Shown: one piece after another, positions 16,702 through 25,641 of the stretch
Layout: the number at the start of each line of letters is the position of its first letter
How positions within the stretch are numbered: the stretch's first letter is position 1
DNA from: Candidatus Cohnella colombiensis
GTDB taxonomy: Bacteria; Bacillota; Bacilli; Paenibacillales; Paenibacillaceae
Reading direction: 5' to 3'
DNA length: 64,000 nucleotides
NCBI GenBank assembly: GCA_029203125.1
Contig: CP119317.1
Location: 3,596,001-3,660,000, forward strand
Made by a program: the position numbers and the translations under genes
Notes under the pieces: model-generated
What the model was told of the DNA's origin: nothing
Database searches by the model: none
What the model saw: only the letters and a program-made list of their open reading frames with translations

Positions 16702-17259
16702 GTGATTCCATCAAAGACGGACCCCCGTGTTCTGCGTACTCGCAAATTAATTATGGATTCTTTCATTGAACTTTCAGGGAGACAGGAATTTAAGGATATT
16801 ACCATAAAGGATATAACTACAGAAGCCATGATTAATCGTGCCACTTTTTATTATCATTTTGAAGATATATATGACTTGTTAGAGAAGGTATTATCAGAAG
16901 TATTGTTAGTGAATTTGAATTATGAGATTTACAAAAATGACGAACTAAACGAAGAAACCTTCATTAGTATCTTTAAAGCGATAACCCATTTCCAAAAGTC
17001 ATTATCCAATCGTTGCCACAGAGGATACGAAGATACCATTGCCCGTATTATTAGGGAACAGCTCGAAATCATTTTTTACAAATTGCTGTTAAAGCAAAAT
17101 AAAACTGAAGAGGATGAAGCTGTAAAAATTACTGCAGTCCTATTAAGTTGGGGGATTTACGGGACTTCTGTAGAGTGGAGAAGAAATAGTAAGGAAATTT
17201 TACCGGAACAATATATCAAATCAGCAATTCCTTATATCATTACCGGGATTATGCACTGA
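16702..17259 (+). CDS. TetR/AcrR-family transcriptional regulator
   Basis: A 185-residue regulator. The helix-turn-helix spans about residues 10-56: TRKLIMDSFIELSGRQEFKDITIKDITTEAMINRATFYYHFEDIYDLLEK. The ligand-binding half is of the YsiA/TetR_C type with GIYGTSVEWRRNSKEILPEQY near the end. The start is GTG with TAGGAGTG upstream. It is divergent from the FrnE/SpxH-like gene, which is its most likely target. Confidence 0.88.
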   Translation: MIPSKTDPRVLRTRKLIMDSFIELSGRQEFKDITIKDITTEAMINRATFYYHFEDIYDLLEKVLSEVLLVNLNYEIYKNDELNEETFISIFKAITHFQKSLSNRCHRGYEDTIARIIREQLEIIFYKLLLKQNKTEEDEAVKITAVLLSWGIYGTSVEWRRNSKEILPEQYIKSAIPYIITGIMH

Positions 17260-17323
17260 AGACCGTCGAAGTACTCGGCGGCCTTGATGAATGTCATTCT
17301 ATTATCACTTCTCGTTAGTTCGC

Positions 17324-17968
17324 TTAAAATTTTTCAGGAAACTGTTTGACAATGCCTTCTGTCAGGATATTCGCAAAATGAATCATATGGATCTCGTTTT
17401 TGTCGGTTGCTTCAATATCCGCTTTCCAATCTCCTTTAATACAGGCAAGGACGATTTCAGTAATTAACTGAAGATGCGTATAAAGCATATCCTGTATCGC
17501 TTTATACTGCCAGTTCGGATTCGCTTCGCTTAAAAATTTGGTGATATCGTCGGCGTTTCTATGCCAATCCGTCTCTAGCTTTTTCACATCCGCCTGATTG
17601 CCCGCTTTGGCAGCTCCTACAATTTTCCCTGCGATCAGAATATGCTCTCGCAGAAGATCTGCCAGCTTATCACCGGCGGCTTCCCCATAATATGGCTTGA
17701 TCACATTGCCAATATCCTGTTGGTTCCGCAAAAGCCGATCCAATACGTCCTTCTGATCATAGCGATTCGATATGGCACTGACAATGTAGCTTCTCGTCCA
17801 TATCGTATGATCGATCCAAACCTTCTCCATATCGCTTTTCAGTTGCACCATTTTGGCACTGATACAAGCCGAATCCTTCTTCTTGACCTGCATGGATGCT
17901 ACTTGCGGATTCAAATTAAATACGAACGCAATGGTTAAAAGCAACGCTAGCAACCACTTGTTTTTCAC
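17324..17968 (-). CDS. secreted helical protein of unknown function
   Basis: A 214-residue protein with a signal peptide (MKNKWLLALLLTIAFVFNL, cleavage after about residue 25). The mature part is all-helical: WIDHTIWTRSYIVSAISNRYDQKDVLDRLLRNQQDIGN, then YYGEAAGDKLADLLREHILIAGKIV and a C-terminal ILTEGIVKQFPEKF. I recognise this as a conserved Bacillales protein type without known activity; database names for it vary and are unreliable. Repeated His and Asp at helix positions could bind metal, which is speculation. Confidence 0.7.
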   Translation of the reverse strand: MKNKWLLALLLTIAFVFNLNPQVASMQVKKKDSACISAKMVQLKSDMEKVWIDHTIWTRSYIVSAISNRYDQKDVLDRLLRNQQDIGNVIKPYYGEAAGDKLADLLREHILIAGKIVGAAKAGNQADVKKLETDWHRNADDITKFLSEANPNWQYKAIQDMLYTHLQLITEIVLACIKGDWKADIEATDKNEIHMIHFANILTEGIVKQFPEKF

Positions 17969-18097
17969 AATTCATCACCTCTGTGCGTTTGGAATAGAGC
18001 AGGCGATTTTATTATGGTTGAATTGTCCAAATTTATACATAGGATTCGCCTTATCTATTCCAGAAGCCCATTGTCATACCCCGACACGAACGCCGGC

Positions 18098-19024
18098 TCA
18101 ACTCGATGATCTCGAAAGATACCATTCTATAGTTAAGGACAGAGCCTGCTCCAATGGTGTTGGCATCACTCCGAATCGATCACTAAATTTACGGCTATCC
18201 ACGATAAAGTCATTTTCAAATTGGTACATCATTTCAATACTCTCGCGAGCTTCCGGAATAAATAGCCCTCCCAGTCGGAGCATGCCCCTGCCCATCGATT
18301 TCACTCTCGCCGGTTTTCCGACAATCCGGTAAGCCATTTCAGCAAACTGCCGGGTCGTGATGGTATCCGCATTCGGGACATGCCATACTTGACCGAATGA
18401 GTCCTCATGATTACTTAGCAAAACAAGCGCCTTGCCGAAATCATCAATAAAGGTGTAAGTGTGCTTCTTGTCTGGATTCCCAAGTACTGTACACGCTTTC
18501 CCCTCCACTATTGGTTTGAAAAACCGGTCTCCTACAGAAGAGTTGCGCACACATGGACCGAAAAAATCGGCTCCTCTACCTATCGCTACCTGTAAAGACC
18601 CGTCTCGATGAAGCTTTATTAGCTTTTGCGACAATGCTGCGCGGATCTCGCCTTTTTTGGAACTCGGTGCATCCGGCAATTGCTCATGAATGCTCCCTTT
18701 TACGAAGCCATACATATATAAATTTTCCGCAACTACCAGCTTGGCTTCTGAAGCCATAGCACCTGAAACAATATTATCCTGCATACGAGCAGAAAGACTT
18801 CCCCATTTATGATAAGCCGGTTGTGCGCATTGATAAATGGTTCGGGCATCTTTCATAACCGCGGTTGCCTGGCCTTCGTCCATGAGATCCGCTTTAACTA
18901 GCAGTACTCCCTGGGGCACGTCGGCGATGCCGCTGCTGTTTACCATTTTCACTAACTCGCCTCGTTTTACGAGCTCCCTCATGACCGACATCGCTAATGG
19001 ACCTGTTCCCAATATAAGATTCAT
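18098..19024 (-). CDS. NAD(P)-dependent epimerase/dehydratase-like protein (atypical SDR)
   Basis: A 308-residue Rossmann-fold protein with dinucleotide loop LGTGPLAMSVMREL (5-18) instead of the usual GxTGxxG, a VVAENLYMYG segment in place of the YxxxK catalytic region, and the C-terminal HVPNADTITTRQFAEMAYRIVGKPARV typical of NAD-dependent epimerases. The altered catalytic Tyr/Lys region suggests either an NmrA-type sensor or a diverged reductase. No operon partner is obvious; a MerR gene follows upstream on the same strand. Confidence 0.8.
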   Translation of the reverse strand: MNLILGTGPLAMSVMRELVKRGELVKMVNSSGIADVPQGVLLVKADLMDEGQATAVMKDARTIYQCAQPAYHKWGSLSARMQDNIVSGAMASEAKLVVAENLYMYGFVKGSIHEQLPDAPSSKKGEIRAALSQKLIKLHRDGSLQVAIGRGADFFGPCVRNSSVGDRFFKPIVEGKACTVLGNPDKKHTYTFIDDFGKALVLLSNHEDSFGQVWHVPNADTITTRQFAEMAYRIVGKPARVKSMGRGMLRLGGLFIPEARESIEMMYQFENDFIVDSRKFSDRFGVMPTPLEQALSLTIEWYLSRSSS

Positions 19025-19078
19025 TGCTATTCTCTCCTTTGAATTGTTCGGATGAGAAAAGAATAAGCCCTATAGCAA

Positions 19079-19942
19079 CTATAGAGTCAAACTTTTTTTA
19101 ATTATCGGTACTTGCAACTCGACGATAAACTCTTCCGGCTTACTCATTTGCGTCATATCCACCAAGTATTGCTCTATAGCCGGGCCTCTTTCGTCATAGC
19201 CATTGGTATTCATCCACTCAAGCAATTTACCGTAAATGCGTTTGCAGGATTCTTCATTGGGTACGCCACAGTAGAGTGCCGTAATGTATTCTCCCTCCTC
19301 GACAAGGCGAGTGAAAGCAGCTGCAGTCCCTATTCTATCGACGGGGATACAGACTTCAATATCAGAGTCTTGGCGGTCAAAGGTCATGATGTTCTCATGG
19401 TATATGGTCATGATATATCCACTAGGAATCAGACCATTAGCTTCAATCTTATGAAAAAGCTCTGTAAATCGCACGATTGAAGGTTCCATCCCGCATGCAT
19501 AACGCTTACGGTCAAACGCAACATATCGGTCCGGGATATATTTCATCTCAACCAATACATCAAGCTTTTTAAATTCATCACCCAATGCTTGTAGATAAGT
19601 CATTTGGTTCATTCTTTGTTCAATAGTCGTCGCGATCTGCTCCAGCCTTCGAACCTCTTGTAACGTTTCCGCATGCTTGGTTTCCATCATTTCCATGATG
19701 CGGTCTAGCTTTTCACTTTTTAACGTGCGACTAATTTCCTCAAGCTTGAAATTTAGCGATTTCAAGCCTTGAACGATTTTGATATGAAGGAGATCAAGAT
19801 TAGAATAATATCGGTATCCGGAGTACTTATCTGTTTCACTTGGATTGACCAATCCGATCTTATCGTAGAAGCGAAGCGTTTGAATGCTTAAGTTGCAAAT
19901 CTTCGATGCTTGGCCAATGGAATACAATTGATCCTTTCGCAT
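19079..19942 (-). CDS. MerR-family regulator with GyrI-like effector domain
   Basis: A 287-residue regulator: MerR winged helix at the N-terminus (SIGQASKICNLSIQTLRFYDKIGLVNPSETDKYSGYRYYSNLDL), a dimerising coiled coil (about 80-115) and a GyrI-like small-molecule domain ending in VDMTQMSKPEEFIVELQVPI. This is the BltR/BmrR arrangement of multidrug-sensing activators. ATG 19942 follows GAGGTGG; the upstream in-frame start at 19987 lies in the neighbouring gene's stop region and is not chosen. The metallo-hydrolase gene ends 41 bases upstream on the same strand. Confidence 0.9.
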   Translation of the reverse strand: MRKDQLYSIGQASKICNLSIQTLRFYDKIGLVNPSETDKYSGYRYYSNLDLLHIKIVQGLKSLNFKLEEISRTLKSEKLDRIMEMMETKHAETLQEVRRLEQIATTIEQRMNQMTYLQALGDEFKKLDVLVEMKYIPDRYVAFDRKRYACGMEPSIVRFTELFHKIEANGLIPSGYIMTIYHENIMTFDRQDSDIEVCIPVDRIGTAAAFTRLVEEGEYITALYCGVPNEESCKRIYGKLLEWMNTNGYDERGPAIEQYLVDMTQMSKPEEFIVELQVPIIKKSLTL

Positions 19943-19983
19943 GAAGCCCACCTCACTCCGTGAAACAATTTTAGATATAATTA

Positions 19984-20862
19984 TCATACCATTTTTATAT
20001 TTCCTGCAACAAAGTTTTGGATATACTCCAATTGCTCCTCATTCGGCATTGTTTTCTGTACCTCATTAAATCTAGAAACAGCTTGATCCAGAGATGTCTC
20101 TTTATCTACGATTTCCCCGATCCGAGTGAGATCGTCGAAGAAGCTCCACATTTCTGCATGCTCTTTTGGATCCTGATGCCCTGTTACATAGTAATCTACA
20201 TCGTACTTCTTTATTTTATCTAATAAGAGGGTAAGTTCGTTCAGGTCATAGCTCCATTCCCCGCTATAAAAGTCCTGATAAATGCAATCACCTAGAAACA
20301 TGATCTTCTCGTCAGGGATATACACAATGGAAGAGTCCTGTGCGTGAACGCCTCCAACATGCTCCACGATACAGGTGACGCCACCCAAATCCAACTCAAT
20401 TTTGCTATGAAAAGAAATATCCGGTGCCTTCAATTTCAAATGATCCCTTGTCGGCATTTCACGTTTGATCATATCTCTACAAAACTCTATTTCCTCCCCG
20501 GTAGATACCCGTGAATCTAATGAGGCGTCATCCCATTTAAGAGTTTGCAAATATTTTATTTTCTCCTTCGTTAGATCATGACTAATCGATAATAGCCCCA
20601 TCGTGTTCATACCGAAGATATGATCCCAATGCCAGTGAGTAATGACAACAAACTTCACGGGTGCAATATCCATTTGTTCAACGAGATGGAGGAAGTCCAT
20701 GGCATGAGCAGGTGAATTACCTGAATCAACAATTACGCTCATGTCGTCTCCACAGATCAATCCGAGAGCAGGACGGTCAGTCTCCGAAAAATGGGGCATA
20801 AAATAAACTCTATTTGAAAGTTTTTTGGCAGTTAGGTGGCTAAATACTTCAGTTTGCTTCAT
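19984..20862 (-). CDS. MBL-fold metallo-hydrolase
   Basis: A 292-residue enzyme with the signature zinc motif HWHWDH (VVITHWHWDHIFG, near residue 78), a second metal His in VEHVGGVHAQDSSIVY, the bridging Asp in IMFLGDCIYQDF and a final His in YVTGHQDP. These are the ligands of a two-zinc metallo-beta-lactamase fold; the substrate is unknown. Its ribosome site is strong (GGGGGGATAGGA). It may be co-transcribed with the downstream MerR gene. Confidence 0.88.
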   Translation of the reverse strand: MKQTEVFSHLTAKKLSNRVYFMPHFSETDRPALGLICGDDMSVIVDSGNSPAHAMDFLHLVEQMDIAPVKFVVITHWHWDHIFGMNTMGLLSISHDLTKEKIKYLQTLKWDDASLDSRVSTGEEIEFCRDMIKREMPTRDHLKLKAPDISFHSKIELDLGGVTCIVEHVGGVHAQDSSIVYIPDEKIMFLGDCIYQDFYSGEWSYDLNELTLLLDKIKKYDVDYYVTGHQDPKEHAEMWSFFDDLTRIGEIVDKETSLDQAVSRFNEVQKTMPNEEQLEYIQNFVAGNIKMV

Positions 20863-21023
20863 TTCCTATCCCCCCTGGTCTTTGCTCGTCACCTCAGTAA
20901 CAAGAAACCCACTCGTTTTTTCCAGTCGCTTCAGTGACAAGTAAAGCGTGTCTTCTTTCAATCCGAATTATTCTGTACTAATTTCTCGTACAAATTTGGC
21001 AAGTTATCTCGATATCACACATA

Positions 21024-21052
21024 AAGCAATGCCATATTGGGGCATGCTTTTT
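21024..21052 (+). promoter_or_regulatory. terminator-like hairpin in the deoC leader
   Basis: Arms AAGC-A-ATGCC (21024-21033) and GGCATGCTT (21041-21049), followed by a T-run, 29 bases before the deoC start. The divergent upstream gene runs the other way, so no terminator is needed for it; premature termination of the deo transcript is possible. A weak promoter TTGGCA (20996-21001) with CATAAA 18 bases later would start inside the stem, so the true promoter may lie further upstream. Confidence 0.35.
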
Positions 21053-21080
21053 AGGTGATGAAGGAAAAGGAGCTAATAAT

Positions 21081-21746
21081 ATGAACATAGCGGGCATGAT
21101 CGATCACACGCTGCTGCGGGCAGATACTACCCGAGCAGAAATTGCGAAGTTAACTGAAGAGGCCAGGAAATACAAGTTCGCGTCCGTTTGCGTTAATCCA
21201 ACTTGGGTTGCTTTTTCTGCCGAACAGCTCGCGGGGACAGAGGTAAAGGTTTGTACCGTGATTGGATTTCCGTTAGGCGCATCAACTTCGGTCGTGAAGG
21301 CGATGGAAGTGAAAGACGCCATTGCGAATGGCGCCACTGAAGTGGACATGGTCATTAACATTGGTCAGTTAAAAGACGGGAATGACGAGTTTGTTGAGCA
21401 GGATATTAAAGCAGTCGTTGATGCAGCTTCCAATAAAGCGATCGTGAAAGTCATCATTGAAACGTGTCTCTTAACTGATGAAGAAAAGATACGGGCATGC
21501 GAGCTTTCCGTTAAAGCAGGTGCGGACTTCGTAAAAACATCCACAGGGTTCTCAACTGGAGGCGCTACGTTGCAAGATGTCGCGTTGATGCGCAAGACCG
21601 TCGGTGCTCATATCGGCGTGAAGGCTTCCGGGGGTGTACGCAGCCTAGACGACATGAACAAGATGATCGAAGCAGGCGCTAATCGAATCGGAGCTAGCTC
21701 AGGTGTAAAGATCATGGAAGGTGAACAATCAACGGCTGCATATTAA
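21081..21746 (+). CDS. deoC: deoxyribose-phosphate aldolase
   Basis: Cleaves 2-deoxyribose 5-phosphate to acetaldehyde and glyceraldehyde 3-phosphate. The 221-residue length is standard. Visible: IDHTLLRADTTRAEI at the N-terminus, the first Lys region KVCTVIGFPLG, VDMVINIG, the Schiff-base Lys in FVKTSTGFSTGGAT (about 150-163) and VKASGGVR (catalytic Lys). First gene of a five-gene salvage operon; AAGGAG precedes the ATG. In Bacillus the homologous operon is induced by deoxyribonucleosides through DeoR, but no deoR gene lies here. Confidence 0.97.
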   Translation: MNIAGMIDHTLLRADTTRAEIAKLTEEARKYKFASVCVNPTWVAFSAEQLAGTEVKVCTVIGFPLGASTSVVKAMEVKDAIANGATEVDMVINIGQLKDGNDEFVEQDIKAVVDAASNKAIVKVIIETCLLTDEEKIRACELSVKAGADFVKTSTGFSTGGATLQDVALMRKTVGAHIGVKASGGVRSLDDMNKMIEAGANRIGASSGVKIMEGEQSTAAY

Positions 21747-21770
21747 TATCCCGCATAGGAGGAACGCTCG

Positions 21771-22187
21771 ATGAAAGAGCAGCTGATTCAAACAGCGATT
21801 GATGCTCGCAAGCAAGCATACGCCCCTTACTCCGGCTTCCAAGTGGGAGCCGCACTGCTATCGGGTGGGAAGATATATGGGGGCTGCAACATTGAGAATG
21901 CTTCATACGGTTTGACCAATTGTGCAGAACGAACTGCCGTCTTCAAGGCAGTATCAGAAGGAAATACAAAGATTGAAGTGATCGCCATCGTGGCGGATAC
22001 GGACGGACCCGTATCCCCTTGTGGCGCTTGCCGGCAAGTGTTGGCCGAATTCAGCGATCACAATACAACCATTTACTTAACGAATCTTCATGGTGACATC
22101 GAGGAATGGACAATGGCTCAGTTGCTCCCAGGTGCATTTCAAGCCACAGATATGAAGGAACTAGGCAGCGGAGGGGATACAGAATGA
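21771..22187 (+). CDS. cdd: cytidine deaminase
   Basis: Converts (deoxy)cytidine to (deoxy)uridine with a catalytic zinc. A 138-residue homotetrameric-type enzyme: substrate site YAPYSGFQVGAALL, zinc Cys and catalytic Glu in GCNIENASYGLTNCAERTAVF, and the pair PCGACRQVLAEF. AGGAGG precedes the ATG. Its TGA overlaps the nupC ATG (ATGA), indicating translational coupling. It feeds pyrimidine deoxynucleosides into the pdp step of the same operon. Confidence 0.97.
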   Translation: MKEQLIQTAIDARKQAYAPYSGFQVGAALLSGGKIYGGCNIENASYGLTNCAERTAVFKAVSEGNTKIEVIAIVADTDGPVSPCGACRQVLAEFSDHNTTIYLTNLHGDIEEWTMAQLLPGAFQATDMKELGSGGDTE

Positions 22188-23362
22188 GTGTTCTAAATGC
22201 CATCTTAGGCGTCCTCGTTGTTTTTGGTCTTACTTTCTGGGCAAGCAACAACCGCCGGAAAATTCGCTATCGGCCGATTATCGTCATGATCGTCCTGCAA
22301 ACGCTTCTCGCTTATGTATTGTTGTTTACGAGCGCTGGAGAGGTTCTTATCAGAGGCTTTGCCTCCGTGTTTGAAAAGCTGCTAGCTTATGCGGCGGACG
22401 GCATCAATTTTGTGTTCGGTGGCCTCGCGAACGATGGACAGATGGTGTTCTTCCTAAGCGTTTTGCTGCCAATCATTTTTATCTCCGCGTTGATTGGCAT
22501 CCTGCAGTACACGACAATTCTACCGTTCGTCATTCGATATATCGGGCTAGTCTTAAGTAAAATCAACGGAATGGGCCAATTGGAATCCTATAACGCAGTC
22601 GCCTCTGCGATTCTCGGTCAATCCGAAGTGTTCATATCCGTCAAGAAGCAAATTGGCATGTTGCCGAAGCACCGTCTATATACCCTTTGCGCTTCTGCTA
22701 TGTCAACCGTTTCGATGTCGATCGTCGGTGCGTACATGACAATGATTGACCCTAAGTATGTCGTTACCGCACTCGTTCTAAACCTGTTCGGCGGGTTTAT
22801 CGTCGTCTCCATCCTCAACCCTTACACGGTTAATAAAGATGAAGATATCTTGGTCGTTCAGGCTGAAGAGAAGCAATCGTTTTTTGAAATGCTCGGCGAG
22901 TACATTATGGATGGTTTCAAAGTAGCGGTCATCGTCTCCGCGATGCTGATTGGATTCGTAGCGCTGATCTCGTTAATCAACGGGATCTTCAGCGGAATCT
23001 TTGGCCTTTCATTTCAAGAAATGCTGGGCTATGTATTCGCGCCGATTGCATTCGTCATGGGCATTCCATGGCATGATGCGGTGGTGGCGGGAAGTATTAT
23101 GGCGACCAAAATGGTGTCCAACGAATTTGTGGCGATGCTGGACCTTGGTAATCATCCTACATTGTCCGCAAAATCTGTCGGGATTATATCGGTGTTCCTT
23201 GTCTCGTTTGCTAACTTCTCCTCGATTGGCATTATTTCCGGAGCGGTGAAGGGACTTCATGAGAAACAAGGGAACGTTGTCGCCCGGTTTGGTCTTCGAT
23301 TGCTATTCGGTGCTACGATGGTAAGCGTGTTGTCTGCGACGGTGGCAGGGATTTTCATTTAA
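22184..23362 (+). CDS. nupC: NupC-family nucleoside:cation symporter
   Basis: A 392-residue membrane protein that imports nucleosides. It has the concentrative nucleoside transporter signatures: the LPIIFISALIGILQYTTILPFVI region, the QSEVFISVKK motif with the substrate-binding acidic residue, and a C-terminal gate region LVSFANFSSIGIISGAVKGL. An in-frame ATG at 22106 lies inside cdd; ATG 22184, four bases overlapping cdd and preceded by GGAGGGG, is the real start. The protein supplies substrate to the enzymes of the operon. Confidence 0.96.
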   Translation: MSVLNAILGVLVVFGLTFWASNNRRKIRYRPIIVMIVLQTLLAYVLLFTSAGEVLIRGFASVFEKLLAYAADGINFVFGGLANDGQMVFFLSVLLPIIFISALIGILQYTTILPFVIRYIGLVLSKINGMGQLESYNAVASAILGQSEVFISVKKQIGMLPKHRLYTLCASAMSTVSMSIVGAYMTMIDPKYVVTALVLNLFGGFIVVSILNPYTVNKDEDILVVQAEEKQSFFEMLGEYIMDGFKVAVIVSAMLIGFVALISLINGIFSGIFGLSFQEMLGYVFAPIAFVMGIPWHDAVVAGSIMATKMVSNEFVAMLDLGNHPTLSAKSVGIISVFLVSFANFSSIGIISGAVKGLHEKQGNVVARFGLRLLFGATMVSVLSATVAGIFI

Positions 23363-23436
23363 CTAGACCTCTTGAGTAAAGGAGAAGTTGAGATCGTATG
23401 GCTGGGCGGATTTAAAATAAGAACTAGGGTGATAAC

Positions 23437-24144
23437 ATGAGCATTCATATTGCAGCTAAGCAAGGTGATATTGCCGAGACAATTCTGATGCCAGGTGATC
23501 CGCTACGTGCGAAATACATCGCAGAAAATTACTTGGAGAATCCCGTGTGTTATAACCAGGTCAGAGGTATGCTCGGCTATACAGGGGCATATAAAGGGAA
23601 GCGCATCTCTGTGCAAGGCTCAGGAATGGGGCTTCCCTCTATCAGTATTTATATAAACGAATTAATTAGCGAATATGGTGTCAAAAATCTATTCCGTGTT
23701 GGGACTTGCGGTTCGATGCAACAGCATGTGCATGTGCGCGACATCATTCTAGCCCAAGCTTCGTGCACCGATTCAAGTATGAACCATCATACCTTCGGTG
23801 GCTACGATTACGCTCCTATCGCCAGCTTTCCGCTTCTGAAGGTAGCCTATGATTATGGCGTGGCCAAAAACTTAAAGTTGCATGTCGGGAACATCTTCAG
23901 CTCGGATGTCTTTTACCGCGATGACAAATCCATCGTTCAGAAGTTGATGGACTATGGCGTGCTCGGTGTAGAGATGGAGACGAGCGCGCTCTATACGTTA
24001 GCAGCGAAGTTCGGTGTCCATGCCTTGACGATTCTGACCGTGAGCGATCATTTATTGACCGGAGAAGAAACGACTGCAGCGGAGCGTCAAAGCACCTTCA
24101 ATGAAATGATGGAAATCGCACTGGATACTGCGATTTCATTATAG
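23437..24144 (+). CDS. deoD: purine-nucleoside phosphorylase, DeoD type
   Basis: Splits purine (deoxy)nucleosides to base and (deoxy)ribose 1-phosphate. A 235-residue hexameric PNP_UDP_1 enzyme: HIAAKQGDIAETILMPGDPLRAKYIAE (phosphate site), RVGTCGSM, and the MEME-like substrate loop VEMETSALYTLA with the catalytic acid in SDHLLTGEETTA. The start follows AGGGTGAT. The 74-base gap to nupC carries an AAAGGAG site and a five-codon ATG...TAA reading frame (23398-23415), perhaps the relic of a lost gene. Confidence 0.96.
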   Translation: MSIHIAAKQGDIAETILMPGDPLRAKYIAENYLENPVCYNQVRGMLGYTGAYKGKRISVQGSGMGLPSISIYINELISEYGVKNLFRVGTCGSMQQHVHVRDIILAQASCTDSSMNHHTFGGYDYAPIASFPLLKVAYDYGVAKNLKLHVGNIFSSDVFYRDDKSIVQKLMDYGVLGVEMETSALYTLAAKFGVHALTILTVSDHLLTGEETTAAERQSTFNEMMEIALDTAISL

Positions 24145-24168
24145 AGCAAAAGCGAGGAGAGAAAGACG

Positions 24169-25470
24169 ATGAGAATGGTTGATTTGATTGAGAAGAAACG
24201 GGATGGCAAGGAATTAACGGCGGAAGAGATCAATTTCATCATCGAAGGCTATACGAAGGATCAAATCCCCGATTATCAAGTCAGCGCGTGGACGATGGCG
24301 GTCTTCTTCCGAGACATGACAGATCGAGAGCGCGCGGACTTGACGATGGCGATGGTGAATTCGGGCGACACTATTGATCTGTCAGGGATCGAAGGTGTAA
24401 AAGTCGATAAGCATTCCACCGGTGGTGTTGGCGATACGACGACCCTCGTGTTGGCACCGCTCGTTGCTGCTCTCGACATCCCTGTTGCCAAAATGTCCGG
24501 GCGTGGTCTCGGACACACCGGAGGAACGATTGATAAGCTGGAAGCCATAGAAGGGTTCCATGTAGAGCTCACCAAAGAGCAATTCGTGGATCAAGTAAAC
24601 CGTCATAAAGTCGCGGTTATTGGCCAATCCGGAAATTTGACACCGGCCGACAAGAAGCTTTACGCACTGCGCGACGTCACGGGAACGGTGAATTCGATTC
24701 CGCTCATTGCAAGCTCGATTATGAGCAAGAAAATCGCCGCCGGCTCCGACGCCATCGTTCTCGATGTGAAGACAGGAGCAGGCGCATTCATGAAAACAGC
24801 AGAGGATGCTAAGAAGCTGGCTCATGCGATGGTTCAGATCGGCAACAACGTCGGACGTAAAACAATGGCTGTCATCTCTGATATGAGTCAGCCACTCGGG
24901 TATGCGATCGGAAACGCGCTGGAGATCAAGGAAGCCATCGATACGTTGCAAGGAAATGGACCCAAGGATCTGGAAGAACTTTGTCTGGCGCTTGGAAGGC
25001 AGATGGTCTTTCTCGCTAACAAGGCAGCATCACTTGAAGAAGCGGAGAAAATGCTGAAAGAAGTTATCCATAACGGGAAAGCATTAGAGAAATTTAAACA
25101 ATTTATCGCAAGTCAAGGTGGGGATCCATCTGTTGTGGATCATCCAGAAAAGCTGCCACAAGCCGCTTATCGAATTGAGGTGCCTGCTAAGACGGATGGC
25201 ACTGTTGCCGAAATCGTTGCCGATGAAATCGGAACGGCTGCTATGCTATTGGGCGCAGGAAGAGCGACGAAGGACTCCATCATCGACCTTGCGGTTGGTC
25301 TGATGCTGAACAAGAAGATCGGCGACTCGGTCAAGGCCGGAGAGTCTTTAGTTACTATACATGCTAACCGGGATCAGGTTGCGGATGTTATGGAAAAGAT
25401 TTATGCCAATATCCGAATTGCCGATCATGCAGTTTCTCCCGTTCTCGTGCATGATATTGTAACGCAATGA
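24169..25470 (+). CDS. pdp: pyrimidine-nucleoside phosphorylase
   Basis: Phosphorolyses uridine, thymidine and deoxyuridine. A 433-residue enzyme of the thymidine/pyrimidine phosphorylase family: signature SGRGLGHTGGTIDKLE (about 110-125), KHSTGGVGDTT phosphate loop, active-site K in SIMSKKIAAGSDAIVLDVKTGAGAFM, and the C-terminal biotinyl-like PYNP_C domain. Last gene of the deo operon, followed by a strong terminator. GGAGAG precedes the ATG. Confidence 0.97.
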   Translation: MRMVDLIEKKRDGKELTAEEINFIIEGYTKDQIPDYQVSAWTMAVFFRDMTDRERADLTMAMVNSGDTIDLSGIEGVKVDKHSTGGVGDTTTLVLAPLVAALDIPVAKMSGRGLGHTGGTIDKLEAIEGFHVELTKEQFVDQVNRHKVAVIGQSGNLTPADKKLYALRDVTGTVNSIPLIASSIMSKKIAAGSDAIVLDVKTGAGAFMKTAEDAKKLAHAMVQIGNNVGRKTMAVISDMSQPLGYAIGNALEIKEAIDTLQGNGPKDLEELCLALGRQMVFLANKAASLEEAEKMLKEVIHNGKALEKFKQFIASQGGDPSVVDHPEKLPQAAYRIEVPAKTDGTVAEIVADEIGTAAMLLGAGRATKDSIIDLAVGLMLNKKIGDSVKAGESLVTIHANRDQVADVMEKIYANIRIADHAVSPVLVHDIVTQ

Positions 25471-25483
25471 AGTAAACAAGAAG

Positions 25484-25535
25484 ATCGCCTCATTCTACCT
25501 GACCAACTGGACAGGTAGAATGAGGCGATATTTTT
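25484..25535 (+). terminator. rho-independent terminator of the deo operon
   Basis: Perfect 18-bp arms (25484-25501 and 25512-25529, beginning ATCGCCTCATTC) with a 10-base loop, then ATTTTT. It lies 14 bases after the pdp stop codon. Confidence 0.95.
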
Positions 25536-25641
25536 CACGTTTTATCCTTTAGTTCGGCGCTCAAAACGATTGCTTGAGATAAGTTTAAAGGGTAAACTAT
25601 GGATAATATTAACTGGCAAAAGAAGGGTGGTTATTCTATTT

